A DNA stretch of 44,869 nucleotides from an uncultured Clostridia bacterium (GTDB lineage: Bacteria > Bacillota > Clostridia > TANB77 > CAG-508). The notes below the pieces were generated by a model. That model was not told the origin of the DNA. It ran no database searches and saw only the letters and a list, made by a program, of their open reading frames with translations. Both the position numbers and the translations under genes were made by a program. The stretch spans positions 1 through 44,869 of the forward strand of contig CANQWH010000004.1 in NCBI GenBank assembly GCA_947627495.1, written 5' to 3'. Below, in pieces: positions 36,089 to 44,869 of this stretch; within the stretch, counting starts at the first letter, position 1, and every line of letters starts with the position of its first letter.

Positions 36089-36256
36089 TGTGGATAATGT
36101 GGATAACTATGTGTATAACTTAATTCCCTAAGAATTCTTAATGTGGATATTTTTGTGGATAAAAATCTAATATATTAACAGTATTATTTTTTTTTGTGTG
36201 GATTTTAAACTTATTAACAAATTTTCCACAAGTTATTCACAAGTTCCTATGGATAA
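36089..36256. other. oriC: Replication origin oriC with a DnaA-box cluster
   Basis: Between dnaA and dnaN. Exact DnaA boxes (TGTGGATAA) lie at 36089-36097, 36098-36106 and 36154-36162. One-mismatch boxes lie at 36110-36118 and 36142-36150 in the same orientation, at 36222-36230 (TTTTCCACA) and 36233-36241 (TTATTCACA) in the opposite orientation, and at 36248-36256. A two-mismatch box is at 36197-36205. AT-rich DNA between the clusters (36163-36221) could be the unwinding element. Genes on both sides read outward, as expected at an origin. Confidence 0.92.
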
Positions 36257-36261
36257 CCTTT

Positions 36262-36291
36262 TTATTCTTTCCGTAAGTAAATAAAGAATAA
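36262..36291. repeat. Hairpin in the origin region
   Basis: TTATTCTTT (36262-36270) and AAAGAATAA (36283-36291) form a 9-bp stem with loop containing CCGTAAG, between the last DnaA box and the dnaA stop. It may end the dnaA transcript or belong to the origin. Confidence 0.5.
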
Positions 36292-36351
36292 TTGCTAACA
36301 AAAATGTGTTTAACAAACAATTAATTGTTAAATTAACATTTTTTATTTATT

Positions 36352-37683
36352 TTATGCTTGTTTGTTGTTTAGAACAATTTTTTTCACACTTTCCACAATT
36401 AATTTTGTATTTGAATCTTCTTTTATATCTTTTTCTATTTTTTTAAAAGCATGCATTACTGTTGTATGATCTCTCTTACCGAAAGCCTCTCCAACCTTAG
36501 GGAAAGACTCATTTGTAAGAATTCTACAAAGATACATTCCAATTTGTCTTGGAAAAGTTATATTACTTGATCTTTGAGAACTTTTTAAGTCTTTCATAGT
36601 TATATCAAAATAACTACATATAACATCTTGTATATATTCTATAGAAATGACAGAAGAATTTTGTCTTATAATATCATTTATTGCCTTTTCAGCCATTTCA
36701 AAAGTTATTGGAGTGTGGGTTAATGAAGCTTGTGCAACAATTTTATTAAATACTCCTTCTAATTCTCTTATGTTTGAATCAATTTTTGCGGCAATGTTTT
36801 TTAATATATCATCATCTATTATAGCATGTTTTTCATCAGCTTTTTTTCTTAATATTGCTAAACGTACTTCATAATCTGCCATGGCTATATCAGCAAGTAT
36901 TCCCCATTCAAAACGAGATTTTAATCTATCTTCTAAAAGTGGAATATCTCTTGGTGGTTTATCACTTGATAATACAATTTGTTTTCCATTTTCGCGTAAG
37001 GTATTAAAAGTATGAAAAAATTCTTCTTGCAAACGATCTTTGCCAGCAATAAATTGAATATCATCAATTAATAGTAAATCTATGTTTCTATACTTATTTC
37101 TGAATTTTTCCATTCCATTATCTTTTAGTGAATTAATAAATTCATTTGTAAAATTTTCTGATGTAACATAGAGAATTTTTATGTCTTTATGATTTTTCAT
37201 TACCTCATTACCAATAGCATGCATTAAGTGCGTTTTTCCTAAACCTACTCCTCCATATATATATAAAGGATTATAAGCCGTAGCCAATGATTCAGCAACA
37301 GCTAAAGCTGCGGCATGTGCAAATCTATTATTATCTCCAACAACAAAAGTATCAAAGGAATAATTAGGATTCAAATAAGTTTTAGAATAATTAACATTTG
37401 AAAAATTTGAATTTTTATCTTGTGTATCATTTCCATCATTTAGAACAATTGTAATATTACATTTTTTTTGTAATATTATGCTAAATGCATTTTCAAGCAA
37501 ATCTTTAAAACGTGACTCTACGGAATCTTTTTTAAAAGGATCGTCTGAAATAAGAATTACATTATTGTTTTCAATTCCTTGAATTTCTAATGGTAAAAGC
37601 CAAGTTTTATAAGATAATTCTGAAATCTCACCTTTTAGTAAATTTTTTGCTTCATTCAATATGTCATTCAAACTGCTTTCCAT
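36352..37683 (-). CDS. dnaA: Chromosomal replication initiator DnaA
   Basis: AAA+ initiator that binds the boxes downstream of its own gene and opens the origin. The 443-residue protein has an N-terminal helicase-interaction domain (1-75), a short linker, Walker A GGVGLGKT (144-151), Walker B LLLIDDIQF, and the C-terminal DNA-binding signature VGEAFGKRDHTTVMHAFKKI. ATG 37683 has a TGGAGGGT site. It is the first gene of the left-reading dnaA-dnaN-recF-gyrB group and diverges from rpmH. Confidence 0.98.
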   Translation of the reverse strand: MESSLNDILNEAKNLLKGEISELSYKTWLLPLEIQGIENNNVILISDDPFKKDSVESRFKDLLENAFSIILQKKCNITIVLNDGNDTQDKNSNFSNVNYSKTYLNPNYSFDTFVVGDNNRFAHAAALAVAESLATAYNPLYIYGGVGLGKTHLMHAIGNEVMKNHKDIKILYVTSENFTNEFINSLKDNGMEKFRNKYRNIDLLLIDDIQFIAGKDRLQEEFFHTFNTLRENGKQIVLSSDKPPRDIPLLEDRLKSRFEWGILADIAMADYEVRLAILRKKADEKHAIIDDDILKNIAAKIDSNIRELEGVFNKIVAQASLTHTPITFEMAEKAINDIIRQNSSVISIEYIQDVICSYFDITMKDLKSSQRSSNITFPRQIGMYLCRILTNESFPKVGEAFGKRDHTTVMHAFKKIEKDIKEDSNTKLIVESVKKIVLNNKQA

Positions 37684-37719
37684 TGGTATGTTACCCTCCA
37701 GTATAAACTTAAGAAAAAA

Positions 37720-37742
37720 AGGTATTAAATTTATAAATACCT
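37720..37742 (-). terminator. Terminator-like hairpin in the dnaA leader
   Basis: On the minus strand AGGTATT / AATACCT forms a 7-bp stem followed by T7. It lies between the dnaA promoter and the start codon, close to the transcript's 5' end, so it may be an attenuator or a protective 5' hairpin. Confidence 0.5.
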
Positions 37743-37755
37743 AATTTATAACATT

Positions 37756-37784
37756 ATAATATCAAAAAACAAAAAATTAATCAA
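37756..37784 (-). promoter_or_regulatory. Probable dnaA promoter
   Basis: On the minus strand, -35 TTGATT (37784-37779), 17-base spacer, -10 TATTAT (37761-37756). No DnaA box overlaps it, unlike many dnaA promoters. Confidence 0.6.
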
Positions 37785-37832
37785 TAAGAAATAAAAAAAA
37801 GATTAGAATATTTAAAAAATTTAACTAAACAC

Positions 37833-37862
37833 TTGACAATAACCATACTTTTAATATATAAT
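37833..37862 (+). promoter_or_regulatory. rpmH promoter
   Basis: TTGACA (37833-37838), an 18-base spacer, and TATAAT (37857-37862), 36 bases before the rpmH start. Confidence 0.75.
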
Positions 37863-37898
37863 TTTAACACTTATGATTATTAGAGGAGGTTTATTACT

Positions 37899-38033
37899 AT
37901 GAAAATGACATATCAACCAAAAAATAGACAAGAAAAGAAAGTTCATGGATTTAGAGCAAGAATGAAAACTAGAAGTGGAAGAAATGTTTTAAAAGCAAGA
38001 AAAGCTAAAGGAAGAAAAAGAATTACTGTATAA
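37899..38033 (+). CDS. rpmH: 50S ribosomal protein L34
   Basis: A 44-residue, highly basic protein starting [20 protein letters not shown] and ending KGRKRITV, the canonical L34 pattern (TYQP...HGFRARM.TRSGR.VL..R..KGR). The ATG follows a perfect AGAGGAGG site. First gene of the right-reading rpmH-rnpA-yidD-yidC-jag group next to the origin. Confidence 0.98.
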   Translation: MKMTYQPKNRQEKKVHGFRARMKTRSGRNVLKARKAKGRKRITV

Positions 38034-38156
38034 AAAATTATAAGAGATAATTAATTTATAAAATTTAAATTAAGTAAAAATTAGATATTAAATATTGAAA
38101 AGTTAAATTAAATTTTATAAGTAAAAAATTTTAAAAATTTTTCTATACAATAGAAA

Positions 38157-38513
38157 ATGAGTGATGAAAAAATGAAAAAGACAGTAATGCTTAAAAAAAA
38201 TTATGAATTTAGAGGAGTTCTAAATAAGGGAACTTGTGCTAGAGGTTTTTTATTGGATATATATATAAAAAAAAACAATAAAAAAATAAATAATTTAGGA
38301 ATAGCTGTTAGTAAAAAAGCAGGAAATAGTGTAAAAAGAAATAAAATAAAACGATTAATAAGAGAAAATTATAGGCTTTTTGAAGAAAATTTAGATGTTG
38401 GAAATAGTATTATTATATTATGGAAGAAAAAAGAAGATTATAATAATTTTAATTTTTATGATGTAAAAAAAGAGATTTTTAATCTTTTTATTAAATTAAA
38501 AATATTTTTGTAA
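38157..38513 (+). CDS. rnpA: Ribonuclease P protein component
   Basis: Protein subunit of RNase P, which trims tRNA 5' ends. The 118-residue protein has the YEFRGVLNKG region, GIAVSKKAGNSV, and the RNR motif KRNKIKRLIRENYR (60-73). Both possible starts (38157 and 38172) have weak ribosome binding sites; coupling to the long rpmH leader region is possible. The catalytic RNA gene is not in this window. Confidence 0.95.
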   Translation: MSDEKMKKTVMLKKNYEFRGVLNKGTCARGFLLDIYIKKNNKKINNLGIAVSKKAGNSVKRNKIKRLIRENYRLFEENLDVGNSIIILWKKKEDYNNFNFYDVKKEIFNLFIKLKIFL

Positions 38514-38583
38514 AAATAAGATTCTTTGGACTCATACATAATATTTGGACAAAACTTGTGGGTAGAGTTCTTATAGGAGATAT

Positions 38584-38859
38584 ATGAAAAAAAATTTTTT
38601 ATTAAATTTAAAAGAAATAATTGTATATATAGAAAATATAATGATAAAAATTATTATTTTTTTTATAGAAATATATAAAAAATACTTTTCTCCAATATTC
38701 ACACATTTTGGAATTCACTGTAAGTACTATCCAACATGTTCAGAATACGCAAAACAAGCGATTAAAAAATATGGAATAATTAAGGGAAGTGGATTAAGTT
38801 TAAGAAGATTTTTAAAATGTAATCCTTTTTCAAAAGGGGGATATGACCCTGTAAAATAG
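38584..38859 (+). CDS. yidD: Membrane protein insertion factor YidD
   Basis: Small membrane-associated helper of YidC, 91 residues. The amphipathic helix IKIIIFFIEIYKKYFSP and the family signature CKYYPTCSEYAKQAI followed by RRFLKCNPFSKGGYDPV are intact. The first 19 residues extend beyond the usual start, but ATG 38584 has the ribosome binding site (TAGGAG). It is 8 bases before yidC. Confidence 0.95.
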   Translation: MKKNFLLNLKEIIVYIENIMIKIIIFFIEIYKKYFSPIFTHFGIHCKYYPTCSEYAKQAIKKYGIIKGSGLSLRRFLKCNPFSKGGYDPVK

Positions 38860-38867
38860 GAGGAAAA

Positions 38868-39743
38868 ATGTTAAACTTTTTTGCAGGTATATTTGGTTAT
38901 ATTTTAAACTGGATATATATGTTAGTTAAAAATTATGGATTAGCAATAATAATTTTTTCAATTTTAGTAAAAATTATTATGATACCATTATCAATAAAAC
39001 AACAAAAAACTTTAAAGAAAAATGAAAAGATTCAAAAAGAAATGCAAATATTACAAATAAAGCATAAAGGAAATCCAGAAAGATTAAATCAAGAAATGAT
39101 GGAACTATATAAAAGAGAAAAGATTAATCCTTTTGGTGGTTGTTTTAGCGTTATTATACAAATGATATTACTTTTATCAATGTTTTACTTAGTAAGAAGT
39201 CCTCTTACATTTATGAAGCAGATAGATGAATCAGTTATTACTGCTAAAATAAATGAAATAAAAAAAGAAAATGGAGAATTAAGTATAAGTAGAACATATC
39301 CTGAAATGAGCGTTATTAAGTATATTCAAGAAAAAAATTTAACTGAAGATGATATGTATATTAATATGGATTTTATTGGATTAAATTTAAGTAAGGTACC
39401 TCAAGAAGATTATTCAGATATAAAAGTTTTCATTATTCCAGTATTATATGTAATTTCTTCTATAATTTCAATAAAATTAACAACAAAAGTAACACCTAAA
39501 AAAGAAGAAGAAAGTAAAGCTTTAACAAGTAAGGAAGATAATGAAGAAATGAATCAAGAAGAAATGACTGCTCAAATGAATAAGACTATGTCTTGGATGA
39601 TGCCATTCTTATCAGTATCTATTTCTTTAGTTGCACCATTAGGGTTAGCTTTATATTGGTTAGTGAATAATATTATAATGATAATTGAAAGATTAATTTT
39701 GAATAAAATTTTTTCTAAAGAAGAAGAAAAAAGTGAAGAATAA
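38868..39743 (+). CDS. yidC: Membrane protein insertase YidC/Oxa1
   Basis: Inserts and folds inner-membrane proteins. The 291-residue protein has hydrophobic segments near 5-40, 85-110, 185-205 and 240-275, and the cytosolic helical hairpin (KQQKTLKKNEKIQKEMQI) between the first and second. There is no lipobox, so it is anchored by its first helix rather than a lipid. A longer than usual extracytoplasmic loop (about 115-180) is present. Perfect AGGAGG site. Overlaps none and is followed by jag. Confidence 0.94.
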   Translation: MLNFFAGIFGYILNWIYMLVKNYGLAIIIFSILVKIIMIPLSIKQQKTLKKNEKIQKEMQILQIKHKGNPERLNQEMMELYKREKINPFGGCFSVIIQMILLLSMFYLVRSPLTFMKQIDESVITAKINEIKKENGELSISRTYPEMSVIKYIQEKNLTEDDMYINMDFIGLNLSKVPQEDYSDIKVFIIPVLYVISSIISIKLTTKVTPKKEEESKALTSKEDNEEMNQEEMTAQMNKTMSWMMPFLSVSISLVAPLGLALYWLVNNIIMIIERLILNKIFSKEEEKSEE

Positions 39744-39846
39744 TTATTATATTTTTATTATTCTTAGTACATAGAATTAAAAAATATTTAAGTTAAAGTA
39801 ATTATTTTGGAAAATTTTTTGACAGTTAGAAAGGAATGTGAAAAAA

Positions 39847-40530
39847 ATGTCTAAGTCAATAATCGTTGAAGGAAAAACTACTGCTGAAGCAATCGAAAAA
39901 GGTTTAAAAGAATTAAAAGTATCTAAAAACATGGTTGAAATAAAACAATTAGACGAAGAAAAAAAGAGAAGTTTTTATAGCATTTTAGCGCCTAGAGTTG
40001 TTAAAATTGAAATGACCGTAAAAGAAGATGTTAGACAAGAAACTAGAAGTATAACTAGAAAAAGAAAAGAAACAAATACAGATTTAAATGAAATTGAAAA
40101 GGTTTCAGTAAAAATAAAAGAATTTTTTGATTCAATTATAGGAGATGCAGAATGTAACGTTAACATTGAAAATTTTAATATTTGTGTAAAAATTAATGGA
40201 GAAAATATTAATCATTTAATAGGATATAGAGGTTCAACAATAAATGCATTACAAACTCTTGCTAGTGCTATTGCAAATAAAAATTCAACTTCAAAAATAA
40301 TTGTTACAGTTGATGTAGCAAATTATAGAGAAAAAAGAGTAAAGACTTTAGAAGAATTAGCTGAAAAAATTTCAAGAACAGTTGTAAAAACAAGAAAATC
40401 TATAACATTAGAACCAATGACTGCATATGAAAGAAAGATAATTCATACAAAATTACAAGATAGTGATAAGGTAAAAACTTTTAGTAAGGGAGAGGAGCCA
40501 CATAGAAGAGTGGTAATAACTTTGAAGTAA
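39847..40530 (+). CDS. jag: RNA-binding protein Jag (KhpB)
   Basis: RNA-binding protein found beside yidC, linked to cell-envelope growth and sRNA control in other Firmicutes. From ATG 39847 it has 227 residues: Jag-N domain (1-50), a KH domain with GENINHLIGYRGSTINALQ (about 117-160), and an R3H domain to the end (MTAYERKIIHTKL, then GEEPHRRVVITL). An in-frame GTG at 39838 lies too close to the AAAGGAAT site. Followed by a terminator. Confidence 0.94.
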   Translation: MSKSIIVEGKTTAEAIEKGLKELKVSKNMVEIKQLDEEKKRSFYSILAPRVVKIEMTVKEDVRQETRSITRKRKETNTDLNEIEKVSVKIKEFFDSIIGDAECNVNIENFNICVKINGENINHLIGYRGSTINALQTLASAIANKNSTSKIIVTVDVANYREKRVKTLEELAEKISRTVVKTRKSITLEPMTAYERKIIHTKLQDSDKVKTFSKGEEPHRRVVITLK

Positions 40531-40543
40531 GCATATATATGAA

Positions 40544-40569
40544 AATGGCAGATTAATATATCTGCTATT
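40544..40569 (+). terminator. Terminator after jag
   Basis: AATGGCAGAT / ATCTGCTATT (one G-U pair) with a 6-base loop and T-rich tail, 14 bases after the jag stop. It separates the rpmH-jag group from mnmE. Confidence 0.78.
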
Positions 40570-40613
40570 TTTAAATATATGGCAAAATTTAAATAATAGG
40601 AAGGAATAAATAT

Positions 40614-41990
40614 ATGTCAACTATTGTAGCAATATCTACTGCACCAGCAATTGGTGGTATAGGAATAGTAAGAATGAGTGGTGAAAAGAGTTTTGAAGTA
40701 TTAAATAAAATATTTCGTGCCAAAAAACCACAGAGAATAGAAGAAATAGAGGGGTATCAAATTAAATATGGAAAAATTTTAGAACCAGAGACAAATAATA
40801 TAATAGATGAAGTCTTGGTATCTTATTTTAAATCACCGAAAAGCTATACAGCAGAGAATATGTGTGAAATTAATTCTCATGGAAACATGACGGTTTTGAG
40901 AAAAATTTTACAATTATGTATAGAGAATGGTGCAGTTTTAGCTGAACCAGGCGAATTTACAAAAAGGGCATTTTTAAATGGAAGAATAGATTTAACACAA
41001 GCAGAGGCTACAATAGATATTATAAATGCTCAAAGTATTAGAGAAGCACAAGAATCAGCAAATCAATTACAAGGTTTTTTATCAAAAAAAATTAATTATA
41101 TAAAAAATAAAGTTATTAATATTATGGTGGATATTGAAGCAAATATTGATTATCCAGAGTATGATTTAGAAGAAGTTTCATATAAAAAATCTATTGAAAA
41201 TTTAGAAGATATTGAGAATGATTTATTTAAATTATCAAAGACCTTTGAGAATGGAAAAGTTCTTAAAGAGGGTATAAAACTTGCTATAATAGGAAGTCCA
41301 AATGCAGGAAAATCTTCTTTATTAAATAAAATTTTACGTGAAGATAGGGCCATTGTAACAGATATTGCTGGTACAACAAGAGATACTATAGAAGAAAAAG
41401 TGATATTTGATGGAATACCATTTAAAATAGTTGATACAGCAGGAATAAGAAATACAGATAATAAAATAGAACAGATTGGAATAGAAAAGTCTAAAAAGGC
41501 AGCAAATGAATGTGATATTTTAATTGCAGTTTTTGATAATTCTAAAGATTTGCAACAAGATGATTTTGAAATATTAAAATTGGTAAAAACAAAAAAATCT
41601 ATAATAATCTTAAATAAAATTGATTTAAAAGAATCAAATTTAGAAAATAATTCTGAAGTTATTAATTGTAATAAAAAAATAATAAAAATGTCTCTAAAAG
41701 AAGATGATGGAATAGATAAATTATTCAAAGAATTAATTAATATGATTAATATAAATGAGGTTAGTATGGATAATGAACTAATAATTACAAATATAAGACA
41801 TCAAGAATTAATTAATAAATCAATTGAAAGCACTAAAATGGCTATAAATGACTTAAAATCATCTATGCCTATAGATATTGTTTCTATAAATATAAAACAG
41901 ATTTTAGAAAATTTAGGAGAAATTACAGGAGATAACGTTTCTGAGGATATTATTAAGAGTATTTTTTCTAAGTTTTGCTTAGGAAAATAA
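40614..41990 (+). CDS. mnmE: tRNA modification GTPase MnmE
   Basis: With MnmG, modifies the wobble uridine of several tRNAs (cmnm5U). The 458-residue protein has the N-terminal tetrahydrofolate-binding domain (ending near 120, LAEPGEFTKRAFLNGR), a helical domain, and the GTPase inserted in it: G1 GSPNAGKS (227-234), DIAGTTRDT, DTAGI and NKID. The C-terminal CLGK motif is present. AGGAAGG ribosome binding site. Adjacent to its partner gene. Confidence 0.97.
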   Translation: MSTIVAISTAPAIGGIGIVRMSGEKSFEVLNKIFRAKKPQRIEEIEGYQIKYGKILEPETNNIIDEVLVSYFKSPKSYTAENMCEINSHGNMTVLRKILQLCIENGAVLAEPGEFTKRAFLNGRIDLTQAEATIDIINAQSIREAQESANQLQGFLSKKINYIKNKVINIMVDIEANIDYPEYDLEEVSYKKSIENLEDIENDLFKLSKTFENGKVLKEGIKLAIIGSPNAGKSSLLNKILREDRAIVTDIAGTTRDTIEEKVIFDGIPFKIVDTAGIRNTDNKIEQIGIEKSKKAANECDILIAVFDNSKDLQQDDFEILKLVKTKKSIIILNKIDLKESNLENNSEVINCNKKIIKMSLKEDDGIDKLFKELINMININEVSMDNELIITNIRHQELINKSIESTKMAINDLKSSMPIDIVSINIKQILENLGEITGDNVSEDIIKSIFSKFCLGK

Positions 41991-42074
41991 AAAAGTATTA
42001 AATAAAAATAATTGAAATAATGAAATGTATATATAATTATTTTATTGTAAAATTTAATGGAAGGAAGAATTATA

Positions 42075-43949
42075 ATGAAATATAATGCAGGAAATTATGA
42101 TGTAGCAGTAATTGGAGCAGGACATGCTGGATGTGAAGCAGCACTTGCATGTGCAAGAAAAGGACATAAAACATTATTATTTTCTATAACATTAGAAAAT
42201 ATAGCAAATATGCCTTGTAACCCTAATATTGGAGGAACATCTAAAGGTCATTTAGTTAGAGAAATAGATGCATTAGGTGGGGAGATGGGAAAAAATATAG
42301 ATAAATCCTTTATTCAATCGAAAATGTTAAATACATCAAAGGGACCAGCTGTTTATTCTTTAAGAGCACAAGCAGATAGAAAGAAATATCAACGCGAGAT
42401 GAAAAGAACTTTAGAAAAACAAGAAAATTTATATGTAAAACAAGCCGAAATTGTGGATATAATTGTGGATAAAGGGGAAGTAAAAGGTGTTGAAACTAAC
42501 ATTGGTGCAATATATAATGTTAAAGCTGTTATATTAGCTACTGGTACATATTTAAAAGGAAAAATATTTATAGGAGAGGTAAATTTTGAGAGTGGACCAG
42601 ATGGTGTTTTTCCAGCAAATCGTTTATCAGATTGTCTGAAAAAATTAGACATAGATTTAGTAAGATTTAAAACAGGGACACCAGCAAGAGTAAATAAAAG
42701 AAGTATTGATTTTTCAAAAATGGAGATACAAAATGGAGATGAAGAAATTATACCTTTTTCTTTTGATAATGAAATTTTAAAAAAAGAACAAGTACCATGT
42801 TATTTAACATATACAAATGAAAAAACACATGAAATAATTAGACAAAACTTACACCGTTCACCTTTATATTCAGGAAAAATAGAGGGAACAGGGCCAAGAT
42901 ATTGTCCTTCAATTGAAGATAAAGTAGTACGATTTAGTGATAAAGAGAGACATCAAATTTTTATAGAACCTATGGGCTTAGATACGGAAGAAATGTATGT
43001 TCAAGGAATGAGTTCATCATTGCCAGAAGATGTTCAAATAGCTATGTATAGAACAATTCCTGGTTTGGAAAATGTAGAATTTACAAGACCCGCATATGCA
43101 ATTGAATATGATTGTATAGAACCATCGCAACTAAAATTATCATTAGAATTAAAGAAAATTAAAGGAATGTTTTTTGCAGGGCAAATAAATGGAACTTCTG
43201 GGTATGAGGAGGCTGCTGCACAAGGAATAATTGCAGGTATAAATGCAGCATTGGAGATAGAAGAAAAGGAGCCTATTATATTACATAGATCAGATGCATA
43301 TATTGGTGTTTTAATAGATGATATAGTAACGAAGGGAACAAATGAACCTTATAGAATGATGACATCAAGAGCTGAATATAGATTGTTATTAAGACAAGAT
43401 AACGCAGATATGAGATTAACTGAAATTGGTTATAATGTAGGACTTATTTCAGAAGAAAAATATAATAAATTTCTACAGAAAAAGAAAAATGTTGAGAATG
43501 AAATTGAAAGATTAAGAAAAACTACAATTAAACCAACACAAGCAGTTAACAAATTTTTAAGAGATCATAATTCATCAGAGATAAATAATGGAATAAAGCT
43601 TATAGATTTATTAAAAAGAACAGAAATAAGTTATAAAGATATAAAAAATATTGATGAAAATGTTCCTGAATTAACAAGAGCAGAAAAAGAGGAAGTCGAA
43701 ATAGAGGTAAAGTATGAAGGATATATAAAATTGCAATTGGAACAAGTATCAAAATTTAAAAAATTAGAAAATAAAATTTTACCAGAAAAAATAGATTATT
43801 TAAATTTTCAAGGAATAAGTTTAGAAGCAAGACAAAAATTAGATAAATTTAGACCGACATCAATAGGACAAGCTTCTAGAATTTCGGGTATTTCACCAGC
43901 TGATATATCAGTTTTATTGATTTATTTGGAACAGCTAAAATGCAAATAA
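42075..43949 (+). CDS. mnmG: tRNA uridine-5-carboxymethylaminomethyl modification enzyme MnmG
   Basis: FAD-dependent partner of MnmE, 624 residues from ATG 42075. The Rossmann motif is [13 protein letters not shown] (12-24), followed by [35 protein letters not shown] and [16 protein letters not shown], all typical. An upstream in-frame ATG at 42057 overlaps the GGAAGGAAG ribosome binding site and so is unlikely to be the start. Confidence 0.97.
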   Translation: MKYNAGNYDVAVIGAGHAGCEAALACARKGHKTLLFSITLENIANMPCNPNIGGTSKGHLVREIDALGGEMGKNIDKSFIQSKMLNTSKGPAVYSLRAQADRKKYQREMKRTLEKQENLYVKQAEIVDIIVDKGEVKGVETNIGAIYNVKAVILATGTYLKGKIFIGEVNFESGPDGVFPANRLSDCLKKLDIDLVRFKTGTPARVNKRSIDFSKMEIQNGDEEIIPFSFDNEILKKEQVPCYLTYTNEKTHEIIRQNLHRSPLYSGKIEGTGPRYCPSIEDKVVRFSDKERHQIFIEPMGLDTEEMYVQGMSSSLPEDVQIAMYRTIPGLENVEFTRPAYAIEYDCIEPSQLKLSLELKKIKGMFFAGQINGTSGYEEAAAQGIIAGINAALEIEEKEPIILHRSDAYIGVLIDDIVTKGTNEPYRMMTSRAEYRLLLRQDNADMRLTEIGYNVGLISEEKYNKFLQKKKNVENEIERLRKTTIKPTQAVNKFLRDHNSSEINNGIKLIDLLKRTEISYKDIKNIDENVPELTRAEKEEVEIEVKYEGYIKLQLEQVSKFKKLENKILPEKIDYLNFQGISLEARQKLDKFRPTSIGQASRISGISPADISVLLIYLEQLKCK

Positions 43950-44030
43950 TTTTAATAAAAATATTTAAAAATTTGATAAAATAATAAAGTAGATTATTTA
44001 TAAAATAAAAAAAATAAGAAGGGAACGTTT

Positions 44031-44741
44031 ATGAGTTTTAAAGAAAATATTCTAGATAAAATGAGTAAAATAGGAATTAAATTAAATAATGAACAAGTAG
44101 AAAAATTTTATAAATATGAAAAACTTATGTTAGAGTGGAACGAAAAAATTAATTTAACAAGTATTGTAGATGAAAATGAAATAATATTAAAGCATTTTGT
44201 AGATTCAGCAATTATAACAAAATACATAAAAAAAGAACAAAAAGTTGTCGATATAGGAACAGGAGCAGGATTTCCAGGAATACCATTAAAAATAATTAAT
44301 GAAGATATTGATATTTATTTAATAGATTCTCTAAATAAAAGAATAAAATTTTTAGAAAATGTTATTCATGCATTAGAATTAAAAAAAATTTGTGCCATAC
44401 ATTCTAGAGCAGAAGAAATAGGACATAATAAAGAATTTAGACAGCAATTTGATGTGGTAACTTCTAGAGCTGTAGCAAAATTTAATGTTTTACTAGAATA
44501 TATGTTGCCATTAACAAAGCCTGAAGGAACTTGTATTTGCTTGAAAGGTCCAAATATTGAAGAAGAAATAAAAGAATCAAAGAATGCATTAAATATATTA
44601 GGGGGTAAAATAGAAAAAATAGAAAATTTTAGATTGCCTGATTCAGATATTGAAAGAAATTTAATTTTTGTAAAATGTACAAAACAAATACAAAATAAAT
44701 ATCCACGAAAGGCAGGAACACCAACAACATTACCACTGTAA
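44031..44741 (+). CDS. rsmG: 16S rRNA (guanine-527-N7) methyltransferase RsmG
   Basis: Methylates G527 of 16S rRNA. The 236-residue protein carries the SAM motif DIGTGAGFPG (74-83), FLENVIHALEL, TSRAVAKFNVLLEYM, and the common C-terminus YPRKAGTP. RBS is AAGAAGGGA. Its stop codon is 4 bases before the parS site; in related genomes the next genes are noc/parA/parB, which would lie beyond the window. Confidence 0.96.
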   Translation: MSFKENILDKMSKIGIKLNNEQVEKFYKYEKLMLEWNEKINLTSIVDENEIILKHFVDSAIITKYIKKEQKVVDIGTGAGFPGIPLKIINEDIDIYLIDSLNKRIKFLENVIHALELKKICAIHSRAEEIGHNKEFRQQFDVVTSRAVAKFNVLLEYMLPLTKPEGTCICLKGPNIEEEIKESKNALNILGGKIEKIENFRLPDSDIERNLIFVKCTKQIQNKYPRKAGTPTTLPL

Positions 44742-44742
44742 A

Positions 44743-44777
44743 AAATGTTTCACGTGAAACAAAAGCGTGAAACATTT
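44743..44777. repeat. 12-bp inverted repeat containing parS
   Basis: AAATGTTTCACG (44743-44754) and CGTGAAACATTT (44766-44777) pair perfectly around an 11-base spacer. The first arm carries half of the parS palindrome and the second arm repeats a parS half-site. It lies just after rsmG and could also end its transcript, though no T-run follows. Confidence 0.75.
44746..44761. other. parS: parS centromere-like site
   Basis: TGTTTCACGTGAAACA, an exact match to the conserved ParB/Spo0J binding site, about 8.5 kb from the DnaA boxes on the right arm. It would nucleate ParB spreading and SMC loading for origin segregation. Confidence 0.95.
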
Positions 44778-44869
44778 GATATGATTAAGATTGAGCAGAT
44801 AACTATAAAAAAATGATTTTTAAAATTATTTTGAAAATAAAAAAATTAATATAAAAAAGAAAAATATAA
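44778..44869. other. Right edge, no gene seen
   Basis: AT-rich intergenic sequence to the end of the window. I see no reading frame or hairpin. Confidence 0.4.

Noticed and set aside
41150..41728. A 192-codon minus-strand frame opposite mnmE
   Set aside because: The plus strand encodes the intact MnmE GTPase domain there; the frame is a shadow.

Overview
This window is a very AT-rich, low-GC Gram-positive chromosome segment, most likely from an uncultured, spore-forming member of the Clostridia (inference: two CotF-type coat proteins, AddB, DnaD/DnaI-type replication proteins, rubrerythrin with a PerR-like regulator, and K/N/I-rich proteins). It contains the chromosomal replication origin. 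About 3.0-37.7 kb is almost wholly on the minus strand and everything from 37.8 kb is on the plus strand, so genes on both sides read away from a cluster of DnaA boxes at about 36.1-36.26 kb, between dnaA and dnaN.

Layout. 0-0.4 kb: a frameshifted XRE regulator. 0.48-0.76 kb: a compact locus with two convergent strong promoters, a shared bidirectional terminator, a 22-residue hydrophobic peptide gene and an antisense RNA, laid out like an Fst/par-type type I toxin-antitoxin system. 0.87-2.9 kb: DnaD-like protein and DnaC/DnaI-like helicase loader. 3.0-4.1 kb: perR-rbr oxidative-stress operon. 4.1-9.2 kb: unusual ileS, an M23 peptidase and two small coat proteins. 9.3-18.7 kb: pcrA (3' end frameshifted), a low-molecular-weight phosphatase, a prepilin-like/rnhB/pdp operon, a higBA toxin-antitoxin pair, htrA (plus strand), and the addB-coaD-coaE-udg operon (read from 22 kb leftwards). 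22.1-24.6 kb: gyrA, with a candidate structured small RNA just beyond it. 24.9-31.8 kb: an accessory-looking block between gyrA and gyrB: an unknown 251-residue protein, 1.65 kb of T-rich gene-free DNA, a MinD/TadZ-like ATPase, a VirB4-type motor, a small protein that looks like the detached N-terminal part of VirB4, and a candidate 0.4 kb structured RNA. 31.8-37.7 kb: gyrB, recF, dnaN, oriC, dnaA. 37.9-44.8 kb: rpmH, rnpA, yidD, yidC, jag, mnmE, mnmG, rsmG, ending in a perfect parS site.

How it works together. The core is the conserved origin neighbourhood: DnaA and its boxes, sliding clamp, RecF, both gyrase subunits, helicase loader, and parS for origin segregation; the right arm joins ribosomal protein L34, the RNase P protein, membrane-protein insertion and tRNA modification. 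The points most worth following up are the putative type I toxin-antitoxin locus, the three-gene VirB4/TadZ-like module between the gyrase genes, two orphan structured RNAs, and two single-base frameshifts that share the same local sequence context. All functions are assigned by reading motifs by eye; no database search was run.
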